Source of the DNA: Caulobacter ginsengisoli
Lineage (GTDB): Bacteria > Pseudomonadota > Alphaproteobacteria > Caulobacterales > Caulobacteraceae
Length of the DNA: 64,000 nucleotides
Assembly (NCBI RefSeq): GCF_030814835.1
Contig: NZ_JAUSVS010000002.1
Location: 124,001-188,000 of the forward strand
Reading direction: 5' to 3'
In this document: in pieces, positions 57,097-64,000 of the stretch
Layout of the letters: every line of letters starts with the position of its first letter
Position numbering within the stretch: the stretch's first letter is position 1
The notes under the pieces: model-generated
Databases searched by the model: none
Told to the model about the DNA's origin: nothing
The model's input: only the letters and a program-made list of their open reading frames with translations
Translations under genes and position numbers: made by a program

Positions 57097-58893
57097 TTAG
57101 CGCCCCTGGCGGATCGGCGTGGGGGCCAGGACCGTCGCCCCGCGATCCCGCAGCCGCGACTGGGCCATCTGGTCCAGGATCGCCTGTGAGCGGGGATCGC
57201 CCATCACCCAGGCCGCGGCCGCCAGGGTCTTCATCGAGGTCTCGGTGCCACCGAACAGGCGGCCCAGGGCCTCGAAGGGCGACTTGGCGCCGCCGATCAT
57301 CTTCAGCCGAACCTCGCCCTTGACGCCCGCCAGGGCCTTGGCCCGGTCGACGGCGTCGTAGAAGCCGCCGATCTGGTCGACCAGGCCCAGTTGCTGGGCC
57401 TGCACGCCCGTCCAGACCCGGCCCTTGGCGATCTCGCGCACCCGGGCCTGGGGCAGCTTGCGGCCCTCGGCCACCCGGGCGACGAAGCCGCCATAGATGC
57501 GGTCCATCCAGGCGGAGAAGGCGGCCCGCTGCTTGGGGGTGAATTCGTCGCCGGTTCCGAAGGCGCCGGCATAGTCGCTGCCGACGCTGACGCCGCGCAC
57601 GTCGACCCCGAATTTGCCCAGCGCCTCGCCCAGGGCGAACTTGCCGCCGAACACCCCGATCGAGCCGGTCAGGGTGGTGGGCTGGGAGACAATGGCGCTG
57701 GCCTGGCTGGAGATCCAGTAGCCGCCCGAGGCCGCATAGGTGCCCATGCTGACCACCACCGGCTTGCCGGCCTTCTTGGCGGCCCGCACGGCGGCCAGGA
57801 TCTGTTCCGAGGCGGTGTCCGAGCCGCCGGGCGAGGAGACGCGGAAGACGATGGCCTTGACGTCCTTGTCCTCGGCCGCCTCGTAGATGGCCTTGGCGAC
57901 GTCGTCGGACCAGACGGTCTGCTCGCCGCCGAACGGACTGCCGCCGCCGCCCTTGCCGGTCATGATGGCGCCCTCGGCCCCGATCACGGCGATCACCGGA
58001 CCCGAACCGGACCCCATCCGCGCCTTGGCGCCGCCGGCATAGTCGTCGAAGTCGGCCAGCTTGGCGTCGCCGCCGACCTTGGCGATCAGGGCGTCCTCGG
58101 CGTCCTTGACCTGGCCGACCTGGTCGATCAGCCCCTTGGCCCGGGCCTCCTCGGCCGAATAGGGCCCGGCTTCGAGCGTCGCCAGGAAGGTCTGGGGATT
58201 CTGCTTGCGGTCGGCCGAGGCGGTCAGCACCGCGGTCCGGTAGATCGAGCCCATCCAGCTGAGTTCCGACTCGCGGTGGGCGGCGGTGTAGTCGCTGTAG
58301 AGGTAGGGATTGACCGCGTTCTTGTACTCGTAGCGCTGCTCGTAGTCGGCCCTGACGCCGTACTTGTCGAAGAAGCGCTTGAAGAACATGTCCTCGCTGG
58401 CCATGCCGACCGCCTGGAAGCTGCTGTCGGGCTGCATCCACAGCTGGTCGGCCGAAGCTCCCAGCATGTAGGTCGAGACCACGGCGCCGGAGGGGTAGAG
58501 GCCCTGGCTGTGGGCCCAGATCGGCTTGCCGCTCTTCTTGAAGTGCTGGAAGGCCAGCCGCAGCTCGTCGGCCGCCGCCGGGGCGACGCCGCCCTCGGGC
58601 AGGCGAACGAAGATGGCCTCGACCTTGTTGTCCGTTTCAGCGGCCCGCAGCACCTGGATGATGGTCATCACCGACTGCGAGCCGCCGCTGAAGATGGCGA
58701 AGGCGTTCTGCGGATCCTGATCGCTCAGGCCCTGGCGCAGGTCCAGCTCCAGGACGGCATGGGCGGGCGTGATGTCCTTGCTGCTGCTGGAGGCGATCGA
58801 GGCGATGAACCCAAAGAAGCTGACCATCGCCACGAAAAAGAAGAGCATCAGCCCGACGAAGACGCCGGCCATGGTCAACAGGAACTGTTTCAT
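57097..58893 (-). CDS. sppA: Signal peptide peptidase SppA, 67-kDa type
   Basis: About 598 residues from ATG 58893 (MKQFLLTMAGVFVGLMLFFF, one N-terminal membrane anchor). It is a double-domain SppA of the E. coli (67K) kind. The catalytic Ser lies in VVVSMGTYAASGGYWISSQAS, and the N-terminal repeat with KKSGKPIWAHSQGLYPSGAV supplies the Lys side of the Ser/Lys dyad. Later VFGGKFALGEALGKFGVDVRGVSVGSDYAGA belongs to the tetrameric dome. It degrades cleaved signal peptides in the membrane, facing the periplasm. Longer in-frame ATG 58929 has no signal support. Confidence 0.95.
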   Translation of the reverse strand: MKQFLLTMAGVFVGLMLFFFVAMVSFFGFIASIASSSSKDITPAHAVLELDLRQGLSDQDPQNAFAIFSGGSQSVMTIIQVLRAAETDNKVEAIFVRLPEGGVAPAAADELRLAFQHFKKSGKPIWAHSQGLYPSGAVVSTYMLGASADQLWMQPDSSFQAVGMASEDMFFKRFFDKYGVRADYEQRYEYKNAVNPYLYSDYTAAHRESELSWMGSIYRTAVLTASADRKQNPQTFLATLEAGPYSAEEARAKGLIDQVGQVKDAEDALIAKVGGDAKLADFDDYAGGAKARMGSGSGPVIAVIGAEGAIMTGKGGGGSPFGGEQTVWSDDVAKAIYEAAEDKDVKAIVFRVSSPGGSDTASEQILAAVRAAKKAGKPVVVSMGTYAASGGYWISSQASAIVSQPTTLTGSIGVFGGKFALGEALGKFGVDVRGVSVGSDYAGAFGTGDEFTPKQRAAFSAWMDRIYGGFVARVAEGRKLPQARVREIAKGRVWTGVQAQQLGLVDQIGGFYDAVDRAKALAGVKGEVRLKMIGGAKSPFEALGRLFGGTETSMKTLAAAAWVMGDPRSQAILDQMAQSRLRDRGATVLAPTPIRQGR

Positions 58894-59058
58894 CGGGGAC
58901 CCCGGCGTCACGGCGGTCCAATCCGCCAATGTCCACTATGACCTATATGCACAGGCGTTGGCGTCAAATGAACACGACGCAACATTCAGGCGAATTTGCC
59001 GCGCTTGGGCGTGGCGGCTGGTAAGGGCGATTTGTGTTCAGGACTTAACGCGGGGAAA

Positions 59059-59135
59059 TGGTCGGAGTGGCAGGATTCGAACCTGCGACCCCCGCGTCCC
59101 GAACACGGTGCTCTACCAGACTGAGCTACACTCCG
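59059..59135 (-). tRNA. tRNA-Pro(CGG)
   Basis: A 77-base cloverleaf on the minus strand. Acceptor CGGAGTG pairs with CACTCCG, D-arm AGCTCAGTCTGGTAGAGC, anticodon loop TTCGGGA with CGG, T-arm GTCGCAGGTTCGAATCCTGC, discriminator A and encoded CCA. It reads CCG codons. Confidence 0.95.
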
Positions 59136-59288
59136 ACTTGGGAGCGCGCCTTATAGGGGAGGCTCTTCCAGTCCGCAAGCGAGCCTGACAAGACTATTTC
59201 AAAGCAGCGACGGCGGCGTTGCATCGCCCTCGCTCATACGCTATCTCCACCGCCTCGCCGGGCCCGGAAGGGCCCGCGCCGTTCCTGC

Positions 59289-59362
59289 TGGGGAATGGTG
59301 TAATGGTAACACTGCGGTTTTTGGTACCGTCATTCTAGGTTCGAGTCCTAGTTCCCCAGCCA
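59289..59362 (+). tRNA. tRNA-Gln(UUG)
   Basis: A 74-base cloverleaf. Acceptor TGGGGAA pairs with TTCCCCA, D-arm GTGTAATGGTAACAC, anticodon stem GCGGT/ACCGT with loop TTTTGGT and anticodon TTG, T-arm TAGGTTCGAGTCCTA, discriminator G and encoded CCA. Confidence 0.95.
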
Positions 59363-59390
59363 ACGCCCTCCCTCGGGATTTTCCGCGCCG

Positions 59391-60197
59391 TCAGTCGGCC
59401 GCCGCCCGCACGCCCGAGATGCTGGCCCGGACGATTTCGACCGGAAAAGGCTCGCGCTGCTTCAGCACGACCCGCAGCGTGACGATGGTGTCCTGGGCCG
59501 CCGTGCGGTCGATGGCGAAGATCAGGGTCATGCAGGAGAGGCCATCGGGCGCCTCGGCGTTGCACGGGGTTTCCTCGACGCTGCCAAGGCCGCTGTCGCC
59601 CAGCTTGGCCAGCATGGCGGGGATGTCGCAGGCCTGCCCCCGATTGGCGCAGGAGACCGCCACGCTGGAGGCGGTCTTGCCGTCCGGCCCGGGCAGGATC
59701 TGCGCCATGACCTGCGCGCCACGCCAGGCGGCGGCGGGGGTCGAGGCGGAGAAGAAGTCCAGCCCGTCCGCAAACCGTCCGCAGTTCGAATCGAGCCAGC
59801 GGCCGTAGGGCTCGTTCCAGCCGCCGGGAATCGGCTTGGTGTCGCCGACGATGCGATAGACCTCGCGCAACGACAGGTCCTCGGCCCGGGCCGGGGTGCG
59901 CAGGCCCGCGCCCTGTCCGTCATAGCGCATCTCGACCATCACGATCTTGGCCATGCACAGGCCCGGGAATCCCGCCGACTTCGGCCGGGTGGAAAATTCC
60001 AGGGTCGACAACACCTCGCCCGGCGGCCGGCGCACCGCCACCAGCTGGCCGGCGAACTGCGACAGCACACGGTCCGCCAGCCGCGTCGCCGGCTGCGTCC
60101 GGGCGTCGGCGAGACTGGTCCCACCGGCCGCGGCGGCCGGGCCGGGACACAGCAGGATCACGGCCGGCACGAGCGCAAGGACAGGAAGGCGGATCAT
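59391..60197 (-). CDS. Exported hypothetical protein
   Basis: 268 residues. A signal peptide (PVLALVPAVILLCPGPAAAA) is followed by a soluble region with five Cys residues (CMAKIVMV, NCGRF, SCANRGQACDI, PCNAE, SCMTLIF) that could form disulfides in the periplasm. I recognise no family. It stands alone after the tRNA-Gln gene on the opposite strand, and its start lies 140 bases before the GNAT gene's stop, so it could share a transcript with the GNAT/oligopeptidase genes upstream. Confidence 0.7.
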   Translation of the reverse strand: MIRLPVLALVPAVILLCPGPAAAAGGTSLADARTQPATRLADRVLSQFAGQLVAVRRPPGEVLSTLEFSTRPKSAGFPGLCMAKIVMVEMRYDGQGAGLRTPARAEDLSLREVYRIVGDTKPIPGGWNEPYGRWLDSNCGRFADGLDFFSASTPAAAWRGAQVMAQILPGPDGKTASSVAVSCANRGQACDIPAMLAKLGDSGLGSVEETPCNAEAPDGLSCMTLIFAIDRTAAQDTIVTLRVVLKQREPFPVEIVRASISGVRAAAD

Positions 60198-60251
60198 GGA
60201 ATTCTCTCAACAACCTGCGGATCACGCCCATGGTGGCCGCGTTTCATCGCG

Positions 60252-60356
60252 ATGGGAAACGGACTGCGATTTTCCCAGGCTCAGGACGCCGCCATCGGCG
60301 AGCGGCTGGCCCGCCACGCCGCCCAGGCGCTGGCCGCTCAGAAACCGGAGAGCTGA
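60252..60356 (+). CDS. Possible 34-residue small protein
   Basis: ATG 60252 to TGA 60356 codes for an amphipathic-looking helix (FSQAQDAAIGERLARHAAQALAAQ) with coding-like composition. No convincing Shine-Dalgarno precedes it and no family is recognised. It overlaps the 3' end of the GNAT gene by 19 bases. It may equally be the relic of a longer gene; treat as tentative. Confidence 0.25.
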   Translation: MGNGLRFSQAQDAAIGERLARHAAQALAAQKPES

Positions 60357-60898
60357 AGTCCGCCAGCGTCGGGCGGGCTGGCGTCGCCGCTGTTCAGGGG
60401 GCGCTGCATCATCACGATGTCCAGCCAGCGGCCGTGCTTGTAGCCGACCGAGCGCATAACCCCCTGGCGCACGAAGCCCAGCGACTCATGCAGCCGAATC
60501 GAGCCGAGATTTTCGCTGTCGCCGATCACCGCCATCATCTGGCGCAGCGCCATGCCTTCGCAATGGTCGATCACCGCGCTCAGCACCAGGCGGCCCAGCC
60601 CCTGGCCCTGGGCCCGGGGCGAGACATAGACGCTGTCCTCGACGCTGTAGCGATAGGCCGCCCGCGGCCGGAACGGGCCGGCATAGGCCATGGCCAGCAC
60701 CTCGCCCTCGACCTCGGCCACCAGATAGGGCAGGCCGCGCGCCTGGATGGCGGCCATCCGCCCGGCCATTTCCTCAGGCGTTGGGGCGGCTTCTTCGAAG
60801 GTGCCAAAGCCATGCAGGCAGGCATGGCCATAGATGGCCGCCAGGGCCCCCGCGTCTTGCGGCGTCGCCGCCCTCACCAAGGTCACGCCTTCAGCCAT
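60338..60898 (-). CDS. GNAT acetyltransferase, phosphinothricin-acetyltransferase-like
   Basis: 186 residues. The N-terminal AIYGHACLHGFGTFEEAAPTPEEMAGRM in segments is the typical start of Pat/Bar/YncA-type GNATs, and SVYVSPRAQGQGLGRLVLSAVIDHC contains the acetyl-CoA loop (Q/R-x2-G-x-G/A). IGDSENLGSIRLHESLGFVRQG closes the fold. It would acetylate a small amine such as methionine sulfone/sulfoximine-like compounds; the substrate is unproven. Its start overlaps the oligopeptidase B stop by 16 bases, so it is translationally coupled to it. Confidence 0.92.
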   Translation of the reverse strand: MAEGVTLVRAATPQDAGALAAIYGHACLHGFGTFEEAAPTPEEMAGRMAAIQARGLPYLVAEVEGEVLAMAYAGPFRPRAAYRYSVEDSVYVSPRAQGQGLGRLVLSAVIDHCEGMALRQMMAVIGDSENLGSIRLHESLGFVRQGVMRSVGYKHGRWLDIVMMQRPLNSGDASPPDAGGLQLSGF

Positions 60899-63036
60899 CC
60901 CTTGTCGACCGCCCAGACGGCGAAGGCCAGGTCACGGGCGGTTTCCTTCAGATAGTCGAACCGGCCCGAGGAGCCGGCATGTCCGGCCTCCATGTTGACC
61001 CACAGCAGGATGGGTTTGCCACTGGTGGTGTGGGTCCGAAGCCGCTGTGTCCATTTTTCGGGCTCCCAGTAGGTCACCCGGGGGTCGGATAGCCCGGCAT
61101 AGGCCAGGACGGCGGGGTAGGGCTTGGCCGCCACGTTGTCGTAGGGGCTGTAGCTCATCATGTAGTCGTAGGCGGCCGGATCCTTGATCGGATCGCCCCA
61201 TTCGGGCCATTCGGGCGGGGTCAGCGGCAGGCTGGTGTCGCTCATGGTGTTGATCACGTCGACGAAAGGCACCCCGGCGATGATCCCGGCGAACTTCTCC
61301 GGGGCCAGGTTGGTGACGCCGCCCATCAGCAGGCCCCCGGCTGAGCGGCCATAGGCCACCGTGCGGTCCGCCGCGCCATAGCCGGCGGCGTGCAGGTGGT
61401 CGGCGCAGGCGACGAAGTCGCTGAAGCTGTTCTTCTTCTTGAACTTGCGGCCGTCCTGGAACCAGCCCCAGCCCTTTTCCGAGCCGCCGCGCACGCAGGC
61501 CTGGGCCCAGATCCAGCCGCGGTCGACCAGGCTGAAATTGCGGATCGAGAAGGTCGGCTCCTGCGAGGAGCCATAGCTGCCATAGCCGTAGAGCATCAGC
61601 GGCGACTGGCCGTCGAGCTTGGTATCCTTCTTCATCAGCACGAAGATCGGCACCTCCGCGCCGTCGGCCGCCTTGGCGTTCAGCCGGCGGGTGACATAGC
61701 GGCTCGGATCGTGGCCGGAGGGGATTTCCTGGGTCTTGCGCAGGGTGCGCTTGGCGCTGGCCAGGTCGTAGTCGAACCACTGCTTGGGCGTGGTCGGCGA
61801 TTCATAGACGAAGCGCATCGTCCCGCCGCCGTACTCCATGCCCCCCTGCAGGGTCAGGGCGTAGGTTTCCTCCTCGAAGGCCAGAGGCGTTTCCTTGCCG
61901 GCGCGGTCGGTGACGACGAGGCGGCTCAGGGCGTCGGACTTTTCCTGGCGGACGAAGTGGTCCTTGAAGGCCGCCCCGCCCTCGATCAGCCGGCCGGGCT
62001 TGTAGGGGACCCAGTCCTTCCAGTGCGCCTTGCCGGGGCTCGCCACCGGCGCCTTGACCAGCTTGAAGTCGATGGCTCCGTCGGCGTTGGTGCGGATGAT
62101 GAACTCCTCGCCCCAGTGGTCGATGTCGTAGAGCACGCCCTTGCTGCGCGGCTCCACGATGGCCGGCGTGGCGGTCGGATCGCCGGCCGGGATCAGCCGC
62201 ATCTCGCTGGTCTCGCCCTCGCCCAGCGACAGCACCACCCATTGCCTGGATGCGGTCGGATAGACGCTGATGAAGAAGCCCTCGTCCTGCTCGTCATGGA
62301 TCAGCACGTCGTCGGCCTTGCCGCCGCGCGCCGGCCGCCGATAGACCTTGGCCGGGCGGCCGTTCTCGTCGCGCAGCACCCAGAAGATGAATTTCGAATC
62401 CGGCGACCAGCAGAAGCCGTAGACACTCTCGATCGGCTCGGGCAGCACCGCGCCGGTGGCCAGGTCCTTGACGTAGAGGCGGTAGACCTCGCTGCCCTGC
62501 TCGTCGGCCATCCAGGCATAGAGGCCATGGTCGGGCGAATTGTCGGCCTCGTCGACGTGATAGAAGGCCTTGCCGACCTTCTCGACCTCCTCGTTCAGCA
62601 GGATCTGCTCACCATCGGTCTTGCCGCGCGGCCGCCGGGCATGGATGGCCTGCTGTGCGCCCTTCTCGAAGCGGGTGTAGTATTCCCAGGGGCCGTCGGG
62701 CACGGGGACGGAGGCGTCGTCCTCCTTGATGCGGCCCTTCATCTCCTCGAACATCTTGGCCTGCAACGGCTCGGTCGGGGCCATCATCGCCTTGAAGTAG
62801 GCGTTCTCGGCCAGCAGGTGCGCCTTCACCTCGGCCTTGATCAGGCTGGGGTCGTGCAGGACGTTCTGCCAGTTGTCGTCCTTCATCCAGGCGTATTCGT
62901 CGACCCGCACCCGGCCCAGCTGCTCGATGCGCTTGGGGTCTTTCCGAACGATCGGCGGAACGGGTGTGGCGGCCATGGCTAGTCCTGGAACGAAGGGGAG
63001 GGCGGAGGCGGTCAGGATCAACTGGCGGCGGTTCAT
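60883..63036 (-). CDS. ptrB: Oligopeptidase B (S9A peptidase), exported form
   Basis: 717 residues. An N-terminal RRQLILTASALPFVPGLAMAA resembles a Tat-like signal. A seven-bladed propeller (about 60-430) and hydrolase domain follow, with nucleophile S565 in AYGRSAGGLLMGGV, catalytic His in NMEAGHAGSSGRFD and Asp nearby (LSDPRVTYWEP). S9A enzymes of this type cleave after basic residues in short peptides. It heads a two-gene unit with the GNAT gene and is divergent from csbD. Confidence 0.95.
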   Translation of the reverse strand: MNRRQLILTASALPFVPGLAMAATPVPPIVRKDPKRIEQLGRVRVDEYAWMKDDNWQNVLHDPSLIKAEVKAHLLAENAYFKAMMAPTEPLQAKMFEEMKGRIKEDDASVPVPDGPWEYYTRFEKGAQQAIHARRPRGKTDGEQILLNEEVEKVGKAFYHVDEADNSPDHGLYAWMADEQGSEVYRLYVKDLATGAVLPEPIESVYGFCWSPDSKFIFWVLRDENGRPAKVYRRPARGGKADDVLIHDEQDEGFFISVYPTASRQWVVLSLGEGETSEMRLIPAGDPTATPAIVEPRSKGVLYDIDHWGEEFIIRTNADGAIDFKLVKAPVASPGKAHWKDWVPYKPGRLIEGGAAFKDHFVRQEKSDALSRLVVTDRAGKETPLAFEEETYALTLQGGMEYGGGTMRFVYESPTTPKQWFDYDLASAKRTLRKTQEIPSGHDPSRYVTRRLNAKAADGAEVPIFVLMKKDTKLDGQSPLMLYGYGSYGSSQEPTFSIRNFSLVDRGWIWAQACVRGGSEKGWGWFQDGRKFKKKNSFSDFVACADHLHAAGYGAADRTVAYGRSAGGLLMGGVTNLAPEKFAGIIAGVPFVDVINTMSDTSLPLTPPEWPEWGDPIKDPAAYDYMMSYSPYDNVAAKPYPAVLAYAGLSDPRVTYWEPEKWTQRLRTHTTSGKPILLWVNMEAGHAGSSGRFDYLKETARDLAFAVWAVDKGWLKA

Positions 63037-63187
63037 GCCGGGGAATCTCCAGGGTAGCGATGGTGGATCATGACGCCAGCTTGAGCCTTTTCACCCGCCG
63101 GCGGAACCCGCGCCCCGCCTGCTTGTTCTTTTTGCGAGACGTTCGCGGATCGACCCGCAAACGCCGACGATATAAGGAGAGCAGACC

Positions 63188-63406
63188 ATGTGGGACCGTA
63201 TTGAGGGCTCGTGGAAACAGATGAGCGGCAGGGTCAAGGAGCAGTGGGGTAAGCTCACCGACGACGACCTGCAGACCGTGGCCGGCAAGCGCGACCAGCT
63301 GCTGGGCAAGATCCAGGAGCGCTACGGCTACGCCAAGGACAAGGCCGAGTCGGAAATCCGTGACTTCGAGGCCCGGCATAACGAGCCCAAGACCTTCAAG
63401 GACTAG
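63188..63406 (+). CDS. CsbD family stress-response protein
   Basis: 72 residues, charged and helical. ATG 63188 follows AAGGAG by about 9 bases. WDRIEGSWKQMSGRVKEQWGKLTDDDL and the later GKIQERYGYAKDKAE match CsbD, a small general-stress protein often under extracytoplasmic-function sigma control in alphaproteobacteria. Exact role unknown. I did not find a convincing EcfG-type promoter with proper spacing in its upstream region. Confidence 0.92.
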   Translation: MWDRIEGSWKQMSGRVKEQWGKLTDDDLQTVAGKRDQLLGKIQERYGYAKDKAESEIRDFEARHNEPKTFKD

Positions 63407-63424
63407 ACGATAGGCTGAGGAGCG

Positions 63425-64000
63425 TCAGGCGGAGCTTTCCGCCATGGCGCTCTTCAACTGCGCCAGGGCCGCCTCGGCGACCAGGGTGGCTGGCTTGGCG
63501 CGTGAACGGACCGCCACCACGTCCCAGGCGGGGGTGGCGGTGAAGTCGGCGATGCGGATTTGACTGTCCTGGCGGACCAGTTCCGCGGCCAGTTCCTGGT
63601 CGATCAGCGCCAGAGAGCCCGACAACAGCGCCATCAGGGCGGCCGACCGCTGGGTGAAGGCCTCCAGCTTGGGCCGCAGCGGCGCGCCGGCGGCGGCGAA
63701 GGCCTGTTGCACCAGGGCGCGCATGGGATTGTTGTCGGCCATCAGCACCAGGTCCAGCCCGGCGAGATCGGCGACGCCCAGGCTGGCGCGGCCGGCCAGC
63801 GGGTGATCCTGGCCCATGAAGGCCATCAGTTTGCGGCGGCCGAGCGGAATGCTCTCGACCTCCGCATGGCCGGCGAACGGGCCGGCCACGATGCCGATAT
63901 CGGCCTGGTCGCTGAGCACCTTGCGCACCGCGTCCGGCGGCGCGTCCAGCTCCACCCGCGCCTGCACGTCCGGGGCGCCGGCCGCAAGCCTGGCCAGGGC
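63425..64000 (-). CDS. LysR-type regulator, C-terminal part (5' end outside window)
   Basis: The frame is open to the window's last base, so only about 191 C-terminal residues are present. These are the LysR substrate-binding domain: PPDAVRKVLSDQADIGIVAG, FMGQDHPLAGRASLGVADLAGLDLVLM in segments, and a second lobe with FTQRSAALMALLSGSLALIDQEL. The DNA-binding domain lies beyond the end. It is convergent with csbD, with 18 bases between the stops. Confidence 0.88.
   Translation of the reverse strand, partial: ALARLAAGAPDVQARVELDAPPDAVRKVLSDQADIGIVAGPFAGHAEVESIPLGRRKLMAFMGQDHPLAGRASLGVADLAGLDLVLMADNNPMRALVQQAFAAAGAPLRPKLEAFTQRSAALMALLSGSLALIDQELAAELVRQDSQIRIADFTATPAWDVVAVRSRAKPATLVAEAALAQLKSAMAESSA

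Noticed and set aside
63061..63187. EcfG-type general-stress promoter of csbD
   Set aside because: A GGAAC and a CGTT are present, but about 32 bases apart, too far for the usual spacing.

Overview
The window reads as chromosomal DNA from a GC-rich alphaproteobacterium, most likely family Caulobacteraceae (Caulobacter/Phenylobacterium/Brevundimonas side). The grounds are the base composition, heavy GTG/TTG start use, three large TonB-dependent receptors (TBDRs), the coupled uvrC-pgsA pair, and the gene families around the receptors (DUF6065, TPR-sulfotransferases, 2-oxoglutarate hydroxylases). The genus is inferred from gene content only. No phage, plasmid, integrase, IS element or CRISPR array is seen. 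Both end genes run off the window.

Layout. 1-7481: the 3' part of an RTX protein, then a complete serralysin-type RTX metalloprotease sharing the same three C-terminal RTX modules and Pro-rich linkers, then a DUF6065 gene. 7478-19278: housekeeping and metabolism (lipoprotein hydrolase, uvrC-pgsA, pirin, Lrp regulator with a beta-propeller protein, an L-2-hydroxyglutarate-oxidase-like enzyme, and a glycosyltransferase-asnB-aldose dehydrogenase operon). 19380-26415: a tRNA(CAU), a degenerate kinase/receiver protein, TBDR 1, queC-queE and a single-domain response regulator. 26532-41453: dnaJ-like-aroC, pdxH, tetR, an APH/AAA fusion, an acyl-CoA ligase fused to a membrane DUF1499 domain, metallo-beta-lactamase and ATP-grasp-like genes, a small membrane protein, and an opp-type peptide transporter without ATPase genes. 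41464-56515: a locus of two TBDRs, three sulfotransferase-fold proteins, two Fe/2OG hydroxylases and an S9 peptidase. 56516-64000: a pair of unusual inverted-repeat elements, sppA, tRNA-Pro, tRNA-Gln, oligopeptidase B with a GNAT gene, csbD, and a partial lysR.

Five observations stand out. (1) Two sibling 27-bp inverted repeats at 56681-56778 and 56844-56942 are built from three 9-bp units. The unit differs between the siblings but is uniform inside each, with matching changes in both arms. (2) The 41.4-56.5 kb receptor/hydroxylase/sulfotransferase/peptidase locus could be an uncharacterised surface-modification or uptake system. (3) The two neighbouring RTX genes share module order and near-identical DNA blocks, which points to tandem duplication or gene conversion. 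(4) Six convergent gene pairs overlap at their stops. In three they share one CTAG, in one they sit in a palindrome, and in one two sulfotransferase paralogs meet tail to tail. (5) An acyl-CoA ligase carries a long Pro-rich linker and a membrane-anchored DUF1499 domain.

All functions come from reading translated sequence and recalled family motifs. No database search was possible.
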